DNA from: Russula earlei
Lineage: Eukaryota > Basidiomycota > Agaricomycetes > Russulales > Russulaceae
DNA: 64,000 bases
Assembly (NCBI GenBank): GCA_025769875.1
Contig: JAGFNK010000183.1
Location: 29,980 to 93,979, forward strand
Direction: 5' to 3'
The notes beneath the pieces were generated by a model, which was not told the origin of the DNA, ran no database searches, and was given only the letters and a program-made list of their open reading frames with translations. Below, piece by piece: positions 21,842-34,422 of the stretch. The position numbers and the translations under genes are program-made. The stretch's first letter is position 1. Each line of letters begins with the position of its first letter.

Positions 21842-24128
21842 TGTGGGACGGGGGGGGAATGGGGAGGACGGAAGGAAAAGCGGAGAGGAATAGGAAGAAA
21901 AAAAAGATGGTAAAGTGAGTCAAGAGACCCGGGGGAAGATTATGAAGGAGACATGCAACTTTGATCTCTTTTACGATCTTTGGACAGGCCTGGTGAAATA
22001 AACAGACAGAACGAGAACGGAACTGGAGGGGAATCTTCAATCCTCCTTATTTGGTAAGCCGGTGTGAGCGATTGGATTTCCCCCGGTCTGGTGTCCTGGT
22101 CCGCTTATTCGAACCGTTCTCCGGTTCGTTCAGCGCGGCCCTCGTCTCGCGTCTGTGCTTGTTGGGTGCAGATTCCTGAGAGCCAATCTATCTCGCTTTC
22201 AATGCGGCCGATTATTTCTATTCACCCCTCCCCGATCAACGATTATTACTTCCGCTCGCCCGGTTCTCTCCTCTTTCTTTTCTTGCACAGTCCCTCCCCT
22301 TCTGTTGGTGAAGAGTTGGTAAACTGCGGAAAGTCCGATGCCCTTTTTTTTTTCTTCTTTTGCTTTACCTTTTTGCCTCGCTTTCCCCTTGACTCGTCTC
22401 CCTCTCCCGGTGATTCATCATGTGTCAGCCCCCGCCCACAGGGCATCCCATCAAAACCCGTTGCATCCCAATCCAAATTCCATCTGCATCTGCATCTCAC
22501 TCCTAAGCTACCGTCCGGAGACTCGGCCCCACCGACGTAACACATATACCCCCATCCATACCTCCAGCCTACGTTCCCCTCCTGGAACGCTATGTGTACA
22601 TTTAAACGTCCGTTCCCTGGAGCATGTGCTTCAGGTTCAGCGTCAGGAGCTCTCCCACATGGGTGTTTTTTTTTTCTACCCTATCCTCCCCTCCCCCCCC
22701 CACCCCAGCTCCTTCCCAACTTGGGGAGGACGTTCGCCAAAAATAAAATAAAAGTGAGATATCATCGCTTTGGGTCTCAAACTCCAGGCAGGCTGTGATA
22801 GATACGGTGATATGATGCCAGGATCTTACGTTACGTACACCACACCACCGTCCATACTTGGACTCGCGACTTTGCGGAATCCGGCCGTTCATGTCTACCT
22901 TAGTATAGCTCGTGCGCCCCCCTGCGTCCCCCCTGACTTGTTTGCACCGCTGTTGCACCGCCGCCTGTGCGGTGACTCCCAGGTTGCAAGATCACGGGTG
23001 CACCGGCCCTCATTCTGGTGGACCCGTGTGTAATGTAGCCCCGATCAGGCGCTGTTGTCCGTTCATCAAAGGTCGCATCAGTCGTCTGGTGCATCGCACA
23101 GGACAACTTACAACAACTAAACAGCACAAGTCATGATCACCGTGGCGACCGACAACGACACAAAACTCGCATTGTTATCACTGTGGCTCCGCCATCACCC
23201 CTATTGCTTGTATAGGCATCGCCAGGGCCAGGGCCAGATTTCATGATGTTCAGGATAGATGAAACTAACACGAAGATCGTGACAATAGCGAGATGGTCCC
23301 CTCGAGTAGTCACAAGAAGAGGGAGAAACGACGGACAACGGGGGGGGGGCAAAGGGCTCTCGGGCTGTCCCTGTCAATCCAGCCGGCTGTCCTTGCTTGT
23401 CATTGAACATGTCAACCCGGGTCACAGAAGACACGTTTTTAGTTTTGGCTATTTTTATTCCTTTTTCGTCCAAATTAAAATTATTTCCGATTAGTCAGTC
23501 AACAATCAGCGATCAGAAATTCGCAATTCGCCTTGACCTGACCTGGCCTTGCGTCTGCGTCTGCGTCTGCGTCTGTCTGTCTGCCTTGGGATTGGCCTGT
23601 GGTCGTGTGGCGCACATAGCACAGCAATCCTTCAGGGGGTCTCAAGGCACACTGCAGTATTCACCATCTCGCCGGCGAAACATCAGTCGCGGCGCGTAGA
23701 GAGGTACACAGGACGCAGGGGAATGTGAGAGGGAAGGGGACAGCGGTCATGTACTTTCGACTCGAGGTCGAGGAGGAGGATTGGGGGGGGGGGGGGGTGA
23801 GGGGGCTAATGCGTACTTGGAAATTTTAGTGGTCGCGTTCGAGAAGGTTTTCGTGCTGTTTGTTCACCCCCCCAAGGCCGAGAAGAAAGAAAAAGAGGAA
23901 GGGGGGAGGCGGGGGCCAAGCCCACACAACTGAAATGCCCGCATCGGGGCGGGGGGGGGGGGGGTATCGTGACGTGAGGGTCAGCCCCGGCCACCCGCCT
24001 ACCCGCAACCTCTTTACGCCCCCAAGCCCGGCCCATGCTATTAATCGCTTCGGTTCTCATCCTGTCTTTGTTTTCATATTTTCTTTCTCCTTCCCTGTCT
24101 TTTTTTTTTTTTTTCTTTCTTGCGCTTT
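21842..24128. other. 2.3-kb spacer between the two Zn2Cys6 genes
   Basis: It contains the long upstream region of paralog 1 and the 3' side of paralog 2. Pyrimidine/purine tracts are dense: CT runs at 22240-22400, poly-T at 22346-22355 and 22667-22675, a 16-G run at 23783-23798 and another G run at 23949-23963. A cgtctg hexamer repeats at 23551-23584. ORFs here overlap in both directions, are low in complexity and show no exon logic, so I call none. Confidence 0.6.
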
Positions 24129-26893
24129 TCACACGAGCAGGAGCGACTCGCCTCCGAATTGCTGCGTCGCCTCCCGCCAGCTGAGCGGGGTCTCGCCGCC
24201 GCCCGAGGGGCGCCGTTTCCACACCTCCTGCATGACCAGCCGCGCCGACGCGCAGTTCCCGACGTCCTCCGCCTGCTCCTCGGCGTCCAGCCGGCGGAGC
24301 AAAAATTCGCGCTCCTCCGGGTCGTCCGCGAGACACCCGCAGAGACAGAGGCCGAAAACGACGCTGCGCAGCACAGAGCGCGCCACGCTGCTGCTGCTGC
24401 TACTGCTCGCGCTCGCGCCGCTGCCGCTGCCGGGCCCACCAACGCCGCCGACGGCGGGCACGCGCCGCAGACACTCGATCGTCTCGCGAACGCCCTCGCG
24501 TATCTCGGGGCAGCCCGGGTGCTCGCCGGAGATGACGGTGTGGAGGTACACGCGCGCGGTCGCGCGGAATATGTCCGCGGTCAGTCGCCGCTTGGCCGCC
24601 AGGTCGTCCACGCCGCCCGCAGGATAGAACACGTTGCCGGCGGGCGCGGGCGCGGGCGCGGGCTGGGGCTGGGGCTGGGATTGGGATTGGGGCTGGGGCG
24701 CGGCGGTGCGCGGGAGGCATTCGGCCTCGATCGTGCGTCCGCGGTCGACGAGGTCGGGCACGCTGAGCGTGCGGTGGCGCTCTTGCGCTTCCTTCCAGCA
24801 GGCGAGGGCGGAGATCTCGGCTATGGCGAGCGCCGTCTCGTTCTCGCAGCCCATGACGCTCATCATGGACAGCGGCGGCTGCGCCGGCGGGTGCTGCTGA
24901 TGAAGGTGTTGGTGTTGGTGTTGGTGTTGGTGTTGGTGCGGGTGCGGGTGCGGGTTCGGGTGCGGGTGCTGGTGTGGGTGCTGGTGGGCGTCGTCGATGT
25001 ACGCGGCGCGTCGCGGCGACCAGAGCCTGCGGTAGATGTTGAGGAAGCGCGGCGGCTCGAGGCGCGTCGTCGAGGCGAGGATGTCGAACCAGAACGTCGT
25101 CTTGATCACGAACTGCTGCGAGTCGGTGCACCGCATGATCGTCTCGGCGGGGTCGGCGGCCGTCTGGTTGAAGACGGTCCAGACCCACTCGGCGGCGACG
25201 GCGAGGAACTGCTGCCAGGCGCCGCGCCCGCCCTTGAAGAGGAAGGCGGAGACGACGAAGAGGCCGGCCATCGCCTCGCCCTCCGTGTATCCCTCGGCGG
25301 CGGACGAGCGGAGGTTGTCGCATATGCGCTTGTAGGTCCTGCGCGGGTCCGAGGACGGCTCGTGGAGGACGAGCGCGTTGGCCGGCGCGGTCGAGGGCTT
25401 TGCCTGGCGGAGCGTCTCTTGGTGCAAGGTGGCCAGCAAGCACACGGCGTCTCGGACGGCCGGATTCCGCTGCACGGTGCGGATGATAAAGTCGGCTATG
25501 GACGTGTCCGCCAAGAGGTACTGCCTTTGGAGGACGTGGTCGAGATAATGCCTTACTAACCCGCTCTGGTGGGTGGTGATGAAGGGCGCAATCGAGTCAT
25601 TCAGACTATGCTCAATGTAGTATGAATGATGCGATAGTTCGGCATCATTGTACTCTTCCTCTTCCAAGACATATTGCTGTTGATATGAAGGCGGGAGAGT
25701 GCTCGTGAAAGGCAAAGGGTGCGTTGGCGCCAAACCCGAGATTGGCATGGAAATGGGCGCTTGGCTGGGGACGGGTAAGGGTGGGGCACCTGTCGAAGCT
25801 GGAGGCGTTGAGTAAGAAGGGTAGGGATTTTGATTACTATGATGCCCTGCCAACAAAGGAAGGGCATTGAGTACTGTACAAGGTACATAGTTCAATAACG
25901 GTACGGGTTCTTACAAGACTGAGACATAGGAGGAACTAAGGATGAAGGGGGCGGTGGGAGTATATTACTCGTGGGCGAGGAAAACGGGAGCATCAGCTCC
26001 TCCGGGTGAAGCGGTCTATCCGTCATTTCGGGGAGCGCATGATGATAAGCTGACGCTGACGGGAGACGGGGAAGGTTCAACGGAGAGGACTCCCGCGCGG
26101 ACGAGAACGACATACGCTGGGGCTGAGTCGAGTAGCCGGAGTGGGAGTGCTGGGGGGGGAGAGAGATGGAAGGGTAATGTGGATCATGACGAAGGCTGGA
26201 GATGTTGTGACCGTTCGGTCGACGATCCTCACTCGAGTCGACGGAGAGGGTTGGAGAGTGCGGGCTCGAGGTGTCCGACCGGCCGTGGTCGGTGATGAGG
26301 ACGAGCATGCCCTCCTGTTCAGCGGTGCGCGCGCCGGAGCCCGAGTGCCCCTTGATCATGCCCTGCGCGGCGAGGAAATCCTTGATTTTCTCACGGAACA
26401 TGGAGACGTTATTGTTTTCCTAAGAACAAGGGCGCGTGTGAGAAAGAAGAGCTTATGATATGCACGTGGGAGGGACGACCCGAGGGGCGGGCGAAACGCA
26501 TACCTTGAGCCACTCTGGACGCTTCTGGCCAAAGCCAAGGCATTGGAGGCGGAGACGGATGCACGTCTCGCATCGGCCCTCCGCGTTCGGCCGTTCATCG
26601 CATTTCTGAAGGCACGGGGATGAGCGAGGAGGGTTCACGAGGGAGCGGACACAATGGAAGGAGAACGGGGGGGGAGGGGGGGGATCGCAAACGGGAAGCG
26701 GAAGCGGAGGGGCGCGGATGCATACCTTGCGTCTGATTCTGCAAGTATAGCAGCCAGACTTGGCGCGTACCGCGCCTTTTGCCTTGGGCGCTCCGGCCTT
26801 CTTCGCCTGCTGCTGCTTTAGTGGAGCAGGCGCGATGGATCTCCGCGGGGAGGAGGGAGAGTCGTGCATCGCAGCGGAGGAGAGTAGGTGCAA
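24129..26893 (-). CDS. Zn2Cys6 transcription factor with fungal-TF middle domain (paralog 2), His-rich insert
   Basis: Four exons (-): 26726-26893, 26504-26605, 25915-26419 and 24129-25846, giving 830 aa (806-822 if a later ATG is used, for example 26869). The zinc cluster has Cys 48, 51, 58, 68, 71 and 78 with the same spacing as paralog 1, followed by GFGQKRPEWLK. The regulatory half is also shared: LVRHYLDHVLQRQYLL, TTFWFDILASTTRLEPPRF, AEISALACWKEAQERH and VYLHTVISGEHPGCPEI. It has one large last exon where paralog 1 has several introns. Residues about 540-578 form a His/Pro/Gln tract encoded by a CAC/CAG/CCG repeat, with Pro/Gln and Ser runs further on. Such tracts vary in length between strains. 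Function beyond sequence-specific regulation is unknown. Confidence 0.87.
24887..24992. repeat. trinucleotide-rich minisatellite coding a His/Pro/Gln tract
   Basis: On the + strand the region reads as gtgttg- and gtgcgg-type units; on the coding strand it gives alternating His-Gln and His-Pro. It lies inside the last exon of the second Zn2Cys6 gene and stays in frame. Confidence 0.8.
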
Positions 26894-28278
26894 CAGGTTG
26901 ACGAGATATAAGAGGAGCGGGATGAAACAGAGGTTGCGATGGCGGAGACAAGACTCGCTGGGAGGGGAGGAAGAGAGGGCAACGGAGGGGCGAAGAAGGA
27001 ACGGAAGCGCTTGTTATAAACCTTGGCCGGGGGAGACGTGCACCGTAGTGCGGCGAATGCTCACCTAATCCGACCCAGCGACGCAAGCCGATATTTACAT
27101 TTACTTTATTTACGTGTAATAATTCAATTATATATCCATCCGGTACCCCGGCCACCCTCACGTCCTCTCCTCTCTCACTTGCCCGTCCCTCCCACCCCAC
27201 CCAGCGATTGTCTTGCTCTTGACGACAACAAACGCCTCGAACCTCATTTCCATCCTCGTCTCTACGTCCGTCCGTCCCTCCCTCCCTCTTTCCGCTTCTC
27301 CACTTCTCTCCCACCCGCCCTCCCGCGACCGAACGAAAATCTCTTACCTTTCTCACGCCATCCGTCATGTTTTGATTCACATCATCACATCTTTCGAAAA
27401 GAGTGCAACACTGCGTTCCCACTTTCTAGGGTGACACAGCCACGTATCAGTGCCTCAGGCCCCATTGAGGCTGGCCTCGTGCACCACACGGGCGGCTATA
27501 TGCCGTCCATATTCGCGGGACTTTAAATCGAATCCCTGATTCTAGTTATTTTACGGCTAGCCGCTGAGATCGGAAGGCACACATCGTCCCGTACGCTCGG
27601 CTCCTCCTTCCTCTTTTCGGTTCCCTCCCACCTCGCGCCTGCCTTCCCACCCCGTCCTTCCCCCCCACACCACCCTCCCTCAGCGTCTCTACCTCGCATG
27701 TGTCTTCCCATCCTCAGCGCTGACGTCCCCTCTGCCCACTCCAGGGGGGCCACGAGTCCCTCCATCTCGGCGTTCAAACACCCCGGCGAACATGCATCGA
27801 GCCAAGCCGACTTGTGATTCCACGGAACTACTTCCCGATATGGTTATACAGAGCTGCAAAAGGTTCCGCGCTTGTCGCACCCCCGTTTTCGCCTCTGCCA
27901 ATCATCCCTCAGTCGGTCATCTGTATCAGCATTCACATTCATGAATGGAAGCCCATCCCTCGCCTAATCATGATGACTCTCAGTACAATCAGCTGCACAT
28001 CTCCCTCGTCAGCCATCACACCCACCCCCTGCCTTGTTCACCTCTCCCTTCTCCCCCCAAAAGACAGATAGATGCATGCGATAGAGACTAGTAACGTTGT
28101 CGGCTACCCTTTTCCTTTGCTGACAATCGGAATGTGAATGCCCCACGGATGCGGGGCGCGTTAAGAAGGCTCGGATGTGTGAAAGAATTAATGGCCGTAG
28201 TCGTAAGTGGCAAGAAAAAAAAACCAAAAAAAAAAAGAAGAAAAAAAAGGAAAAGGGAGAATGCCTCAGAACATGTCG
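26894..28278. other. spacer between the second Zn2Cys6 gene and the PH gene
   Basis: About 1.4 kb holding the promoter of the Zn2Cys6 gene (right of 26893) and the 3' side of the dual-PH gene. It is pyrimidine-rich (27160-27360) and has an A-rich run at 28215-28255 near the PH-gene stop. ORFs such as 27023-27526 are low-complexity and without domains. Confidence 0.55.
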
Positions 28279-30028
28279 TCAGGCTCTTCGGACGCTCTCC
28301 TCGGCAATCGGGGTGGTCCCAGAGGCGAACGCGCCCGCACCGCTGCCGCTGATGCTGATCTTTCGCGGCGGCGCCTCTCGTCTGTTCTTCATTCCACCAC
28401 CCGATCCCGATCCGGCAGCCATTTGCCCATGCCCAGGAGCAACATGATCGAACCCTCCAGATTTCGGCGCCAAAGAGCCTTGCACCACGTCCCCCGGCAC
28501 GACGCCAGCGTCTGACCTCCGCGCGATGAGCGCACGCACTGCGCTAAGCCACTGTATCTCTTCCTCCTCGCTAGGCGCGCAGAGCACCAACGTCCGCTTC
28601 GTCGTCACTATCTTGAACGTGTGTTTCAACAACGTCTGGTCCACCTCGTCTGATCCCCCTCGCGAGTGTGATGGTGGCGCGGTGCTAGGAGGAACGTCGA
28701 ATTCAAATGCGTCCAATATTTGAGAGAGCGGTATTTGTCGGTGCATCTTCGTGTCCTGTTGTCGCAACCCCCCTCTTGTCAGTATCGAGGAACCCACCCA
28801 CATCGATCACCGGCGCCGGTCTTGTTTGCTTACCATGTGGCTGCCGGCATACATCAACATCTCGCCGTTGAGCAGGAACCATCTCTTCCGCCAGTTTCTC
28901 CGTTTGCCCATCTTGGTGATATATCCAGACATGACCACCCTCGACGCATCCGGACCGCCGATCCTCGGCGATGAAGACGGCAACAGCATCCCAGGTGACG
29001 ACGAAGCGGCGAACGCGCGCTGGGCTTTCGGCGACGCCTCCTCCGATTCGGACGAGGTGATGGGGTGCAGGGTGCGCGAGGGCGGCGATGGAGTGAGGGC
29101 GGCCAGACGGGGGCGGCCAGCAGGGATCTGAATCGGCATCGACGACGACGACGAGGCCGGGAGCGGCGCGACCGTGGCGGCGCTCGCCAGCTGCGCCTCT
29201 TTCGCCTCCCGGATCGCGGTCACCCACGTCCTCGCGTCCTCCTGCGACTCCGCCTGCAGGTAGTACGTCCGCGTGGCGGTCACGACGCCGAACGTGTGCT
29301 CGCGCCGCTTGAGCGCGACGGGCGTGCACGTGTGCACGTCCTGCAGCTCGAGCAGCCTGTGCAGCTGGTATTCTGCCGACGTCTTGTAGTAGGCCAGATG
29401 AGCCGGGCGCAGCACGAACCACCGCCGCTTCCAGGTCTGCGCGCGTGTGCCCAAAAGGAGAGAGAGCGGGGGGGGGGGGGGTGGGGGGGTGGGAAAAACC
29501 CCAACCGGACGAACCCGTTGGCGCCGAACCATGGAAAATGAATGTGAAAAAGTTGACGCACCTTGCGGCGTTCGCCCTTCTTCCAGAGGTACCCCGCGCG
29601 GAGGTCGCTGTCGCCGGCAGCACGTGGGACATCGGCCGTGCGCCACGCACCGGTGTCCCCTTCGTCGTCCTCAGAGTCTTCGCCCGCCTTGCGTCGTTCC
29701 GCGATCGCAGACAGCGGCGGCGGTGCAGAGCCAGATGCGCCGTGATCTGGAAATAAACCCGAGTCCGAGTCCGATTCGGTGCCAGAAACGGCGGCACTCG
29801 GATGCGGTGGTGGTGGCTGAAAGAAAAGGGATTTTTTTTTTTACAGCAGGTCAACTCATAAAGTCTCCTTGCGGGGAGGGAGCGAATGGTGGGGGCGGGA
29901 AGAGCGCTCCACCTCCCGTAATTCGAGATCCAAATACCGACTGAACTCACCTTGGGCTTTACGGCGGAGTGGATGGACAGCTTGCGTGACACTTCCTGGG
30001 GTGTTGGAGGCGCGGCGGGTTGCGCCAT
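28279..30028 (-). CDS. protein with two PH domains, Opy1-like
   Basis: Four exons (-): 29951-30028, 29562-29816, 28834-29436 and 28279-28755, giving 470 aa with all introns in phase. Pleckstrin-homology domain 1 starts at about residue 99 (AGYLWKKGERR, then TWKRRWFVLRPAHLAYYK, ending near ARTWVTAIREAK). A Ser/Pro linker follows. PH domain 2 starts at about 279 (MSGYITKMGKRRNWRKRWFL, ending EEEIQWLSAVRALI). Both carry the basic K-X(n)-K/R-X-R patch of the beta1-beta2 loop that binds phosphoinositides. The architecture resembles yeast Opy1, which binds PI(4,5)P2 at the plasma membrane and modulates its kinase; this relation is inferred from layout only. The C-terminus is basic and probably disordered. 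It may act as a membrane-lipid sensor. Confidence 0.85.
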
Positions 30029-30803
30029 CCTGGCCTTGGGTTATGTAAAAAAAAACAAAAGGAAAAATGATCGTGTAGACAAATCAGAAGGTTGCAACTG
30101 GCGTCTGAAGGACGATGGGGGAGGCCGGAGGGGAATGGGCGTTGAGCGCCGCAGTGGGAGCGTCACGAAAGTGACTCATCGTGACCGTAACGTTCGTTGC
30201 GTGACGGATCCTCGGAGCCTTTTCTTCGCTCGCTCGCTCGGTCAGGCTCAGCTCAGGCATTGTCTCCCCTGCGTTCCGCGCATCGGGCCAATCGATCATC
30301 ACACTGCGACATGCGCCTTGGGTTATTGTCATCCTCGCGGCGAAATAATAATAATTCCTGGAAGAGAAGGAACAAGTCCCACACCCCTCGCCTCCATCTA
30401 ACTAGCATCTATTTTGGAAACAATGGCACTCGCCATACGTACAGCTGCTCGGCGGCCGTCATGACACGATCAAGGTCTAGACAGGGTTGCCTTGCCCTTC
30501 TCCGCAGCGGCTTACCGCCTGTCCCTTCCCTTGTTTTTGACATGCAGGTGAGGACGACGTCCCGGCCGACCCTGCAGCCTCGCTTGGGGGGGTTCTTATC
30601 GGGTCGAAGATTACAGACACCGCCATACAGTAAGTGGTCGCCTGCGTTCTCATGCGGGTTTTCCACGCCCGTCAGCCGTATCCTCCCGATGGGACTTCGC
30701 TTTTGCCGGACGGAGTGGGCCATTTATGGCGGGGCCGTCCCGTCATACCGTGGGGAAGCGCGTATCAGGCCTTTGGGCACCAATCGGGTGGTATCCAGAT
30801 CCC

Positions 30804-30829
30804 TGAGGGAGGCGTAAGCGCCTCCCTCA
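30804..30829. repeat. perfect hairpin, 11-bp stem
   Basis: The arms tgagggaggcg and cgcctccctca are perfect reverse complements separated by taag. The hairpin lies in an intergenic region about 0.8 kb upstream of the dual-PH gene start. Role unknown. Confidence 0.75.
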
Positions 30830-32911
30830 AGTTTAGAAGATAGCGTCGAAGCGTTGCCACTGGGGGGCGTTAGAGGGGCATTGCGCATTGTCGGGCCAGG
30901 ACCAACGATGGCTTGATGCCCGGGCGGCGAGCAGGAGGGCCCCCGAGAGACCGCGCACGTGTGGCAGGCATGAACCACATCGAGGAAGGAGGAAAGTGGA
31001 TTCATTTGATCACGTAGTTATTCGTTGACACGGGGAGTGGGATGATTCTGAAACATGATGAACAGAGCCACTAGAACTTTCATCTATCTCTCTGCCCTGC
31101 GGGGATGTAGACATGGAAAGCCTAAATGGGCGCTGGATTTTCCAAAGTGCGATGGCGCCGGGGTAGTGGAAGCTCTCGGTTCGGTGGGCGCCTGAGACCC
31201 GCCTTCCTCCGCCCGCCTTCGCTTGCTCTCTCCTCCCCCCTCTGGCTCGTGCCAGTGGTAAGAAGGGGGGTTCATTGCACCTCTCGACCTACACCACCCC
31301 ACCCCCCACCCCCCACCCCCTCCCCCCCTCAGCCACTGGGTGCCGACCCTAAAGCCTGTGGACAACACCGAGGGGGAGACAAACCAACCCCCGTTCCGAA
31401 CGGGAATAGGATCCTAGGAAAAAATGGCGATGACTCGACCCCTTCAGGATGTCCCCCGTGACATTTCCGAAGTCTCCGAACATGCGCGAACCAGAATAAT
31501 ACTTACGGTGGCGCAAATTACAATACGTGGACCCCTGGTTCCTTTCCGATATCATCAGCTCGACCTCACGCTGGCTGGGAACCATATGCACGCCCACCGC
31601 CTAAGAGCTGGGAAGAATCCGAGTCGTCATCACTTCATCAGAGGAAGGTGATTGCGTTGGTCGGACAGGTTCCTGGCAGTTCTTTTCTTTTCACACAGGT
31701 CAAGGCGTCGTAACGACGACGGCAGGGGGAGCGAAATATATATAATAAGAAGCGCGAAATTAGTCTGGGCGCACACGCAACAAAAAACCCCCAGCGGTAG
31801 CCCCTGGGGAGACGAGGGGTGGGTGCGCCGCCTCGATCGATCGATTTCTCAGATGGTCTCGATATAGATGCGCAGATTCCTGTCAGCGAAAGTCGTCCTG
31901 GACGACGACAGGTCTGCGCTGCCAGAGCACAGTACTGACAGTACAGCAGACATGACAGATGTTCACGTTCATCGCCAAAGAAGCAGGGACGTTCGGCGAC
32001 GGCGTCTGCTGCGGGTCGCGACTGACGAGATAGGGACTCATTAATCGTATCTTCTCTGCGCTTAGCAATAGCAACAGGGGAACAAATGAACTGCTATTCG
32101 ACGCGACGCGGAGGGTTCCATGCGGCAACCGTGTAATAAAGAGCGTTGCAAATCCGCAGACGTCAAATTGATGACGAGAAATTTGTCACTGTCACTGGGG
32201 TAATTGTAGGAGTTGCATGCGGTGCGCCTAAGATCCGAGCAGGCAAGGTCGATGATTCCCGAAAGGGAGACGAAGCCCCAATGCCAGGGCGGCATCCACA
32301 CAGACGAGTGAAATGATGACGGAGAGATATTGGTTAGCCGTTACGTTATTGCCTGATGGGCACACCGATGTGCAAACCAAGGAAGCCACACGGGGGTACA
32401 AGAGGGGTATAATGTTCAGGAGATAGGGACAAAAGATAACACCACTCCAGCACGCTGTGATGACCGACTAGCCAGTTCAGTCACAATAGAAGTGATGTAG
32501 GGAGGGACGGCACGGCGGAATAGGAACAAGAGAACCCAGCCCCTATGCGGTCGACTTCCATTGCCACGCCACGCACAGGACATGTGAGCTCGCCCGACCG
32601 TACTAGCGGGGTGTGGCACACCACGGAACAGCCTGGTGGGTACAGGGATCCGGTGACCAACCTCTCCCCCCCCGCCCCCGAAAGCACGAAGCGAAGCGGG
32701 TGCAAAGGGAAAGAGAGAAGAAGGAAAAAAAAGAAAGAAAGAAACATACCGTACCCGAAAACTTTCCATGTGGCAGATATGGCGCACGAAGAAGTCCGGC
32801 CAACTCGGCACAGCAAAGTAAAACAAGACCCCGAACAAAGAGGGGGGGGGGGAAGGACAACGACGGGAAGCCACAAAGGGAGCGACGTTGTCCAAATTCT
32901 GCCTGATTTAA

Positions 32912-32973
32912 AGAAAAGAAAAGAAAAGAAAAGAAGAAAAAAAAAAAGCGGGAGAGAGAGAGAGAGAGAGAGA
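32912..32973. repeat. (AAAAG)n / poly-A / (AG)n compound microsatellite
   Basis: About five aaaag units, then an A run, then about ten ag units in a purine-only stretch. Intergenic. Confidence 0.85.
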
Positions 32974-33750
32974 AAAGCGATTTGGATTTGAGAGAGACGG
33001 GGGAAGGAGTCATCGGGGCGGGGAAGTGCGCGGACAGGCGCGCAAGGGAAAGAGACGCGCCGGTATGATGTACCGAGAAGCACGGCACTCCCCACGCTCG
33101 CGGGGACTATCATGATCGACGGCGAGCGCGCACTCGTGCTGCCCCGGGTCCGCGGCGGACTCTGACCCCGACTCTCCGCGGCGCGAGCGCCCTCCTCCGC
33201 ATCGAGCACCCGACTGAAAAGAAAAAATGGATGCAGTACAGTACGGCTGGGCTGCCCGACAACCATCTGTGTGATTGGAGCTCGACACATTCATTGAATT
33301 CGGTCGCGTATCATCATTGTTCGACGTTCGAACGGATGACAGATTCTATTGTGATATACCGGCAGGGGCCCTCCCGCAACATCCCTTCCCCGAAAAGGAA
33401 CGGCCGCGCGAATGGGATAAAAAAAAAAGTATATATATATATGTTTTACAGATTCGGGAGTTTGTTTGACTTTGCGTGAATGAATGAGGGTGTGGACTGC
33501 GGCGGATGTCGTCAACGAGGGATCGGGGGATCGCCGGGGGGCGAGCCTGACGTGTGCGTGTGTTGATTGGGGGGATTGTGGTCCGTGCGCGACTCAAATG
33601 ACCGGCGCGGACCTTAACGGACCGAACCGAATACCTCCGGCCCGTCGGAAACGCCCGCTCGTCATCCCATCCCTGCCCCCATCGTCGCCATCCCATCGCC
33701 TTCGCCATCGCCCATCGATCAGTCGTTCGTTGGTTCAGTTCTGCAACGCC

Positions 33751-34422
33751 ATGTCCAAGAGCAAGTTCGAAAAAGCTGTGGAGATCGTGCAATCCCTTCC
33801 CAAGGAAGGCCCCATCCAGCCCACACAGACCGATCAACTCTACGTGCGCACACCCCGCTTGTCTTTTTGATCTTGCACCCCTTCCTCCCCCTCCCCCTCC
33901 CCCTCCACTATTGGGGGGACTGACACGTTTCGCCTTGCCTCGCAGTTCTATTCCTACTACAAACAAGGTGGGTGGGCGTGCCACTGGTGCGACTACGCAG
34001 TGCACCCCTCTAACCTCATTTCCTCGGACTTTCGAATTTAGCCACCGTAGGCGACGTCAACATCCCGAAGCCGGCCAACTTTTTCGACTTCGCGGGTAGG
34101 GCCAAGTGGTGCGTTGCGCGTTTCACCCCGATCGGCTAGCGCTTTAAGCTCAACGTGGACGCCCATTTCACCCTCGTCACATTGCCCTTTGATCATTTCA
34201 GGGATGCCTGGAATGACCGGAAGGGCGTTTCGCAGGAGGAGGCGTGGTCCAAATACGTCGAGAAGCTCTTAGCCGTGCGTTGCCCATGTGTTCTCATGAA
34301 AAGTGTCACATCACATCGCGCTGACCCCATCAATATGATTCGAAACCGCGCCACGCCAGATTCTCGAAGTCGCAGGGACGGACGAGGCGAAGGGCCACAT
34401 AGATGAGATCAACGCTGCCTGA
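33751..34422 (+). CDS. ACB1: acyl-CoA-binding protein (ACBP)
   Basis: Five exons (+): 33751-33843, 33946-33967, 34042-34108, 34202-34274 and 34360-34422, giving 105 aa, the usual ACBP length. The small cytosolic four-helix protein binds medium- and long-chain acyl-CoA esters and delivers them to lipid synthesis and degradation. The family signature is complete: FEKAVEIVQSLP, LYFYSYYKQATVGD around the Tyr/Lys ligand contacts, KPANFFDFAGRAKWDAWN and the last helix with AWSKYVEKLL. The protein ends near GHIDEINAA. Exon 2 is only 22 bp and would be missed by a simple ORF search. The start ATG at 33751 is preceded by ctgcaacgcc and gives the conserved N-terminal helix directly. Confidence 0.96.

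Larger units (their letters stand above)
30029..33750. other. 3.7-kb spacer without a supported gene
   Basis: ORFs overlap on both strands without exon logic or domains. Notable content: a perfect 11-bp hairpin at 30804-30829, a C/A-rich run (ccccac units) at 31291-31327, purine-rich sequence with AAAAG and AG repeats at 32912-32973 and a short TA run at 33429-33442. The last 300 bp should contain the promoter and 5' leader of the acyl-CoA-binding protein gene. Confidence 0.5.

Noticed and set aside
24400..25443. 347-codon - strand ORF in another frame
   Set aside because: Overlaps the Zn2Cys6 exon in the wrong frame and is Arg/Pro-rich as expected for shifted GC-rich coding DNA.
24120..25559. 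479-codon + strand ORF
   Set aside because: Antisense shadow of the last exon of the second Zn2Cys6 gene; its Val/Leu/Arg repeats mirror the His/Pro/Gln tract.
28703..30028. 441-codon ORF from the PH-gene start
   Set aside because: It reads through the first intron; the spliced frame gives the PH domains.
32481..33290. 269-codon - strand ORF
   Set aside because: Mostly Ser/Leu/Phe runs produced by purine repeats on the other strand; no domain, no splicing logic.
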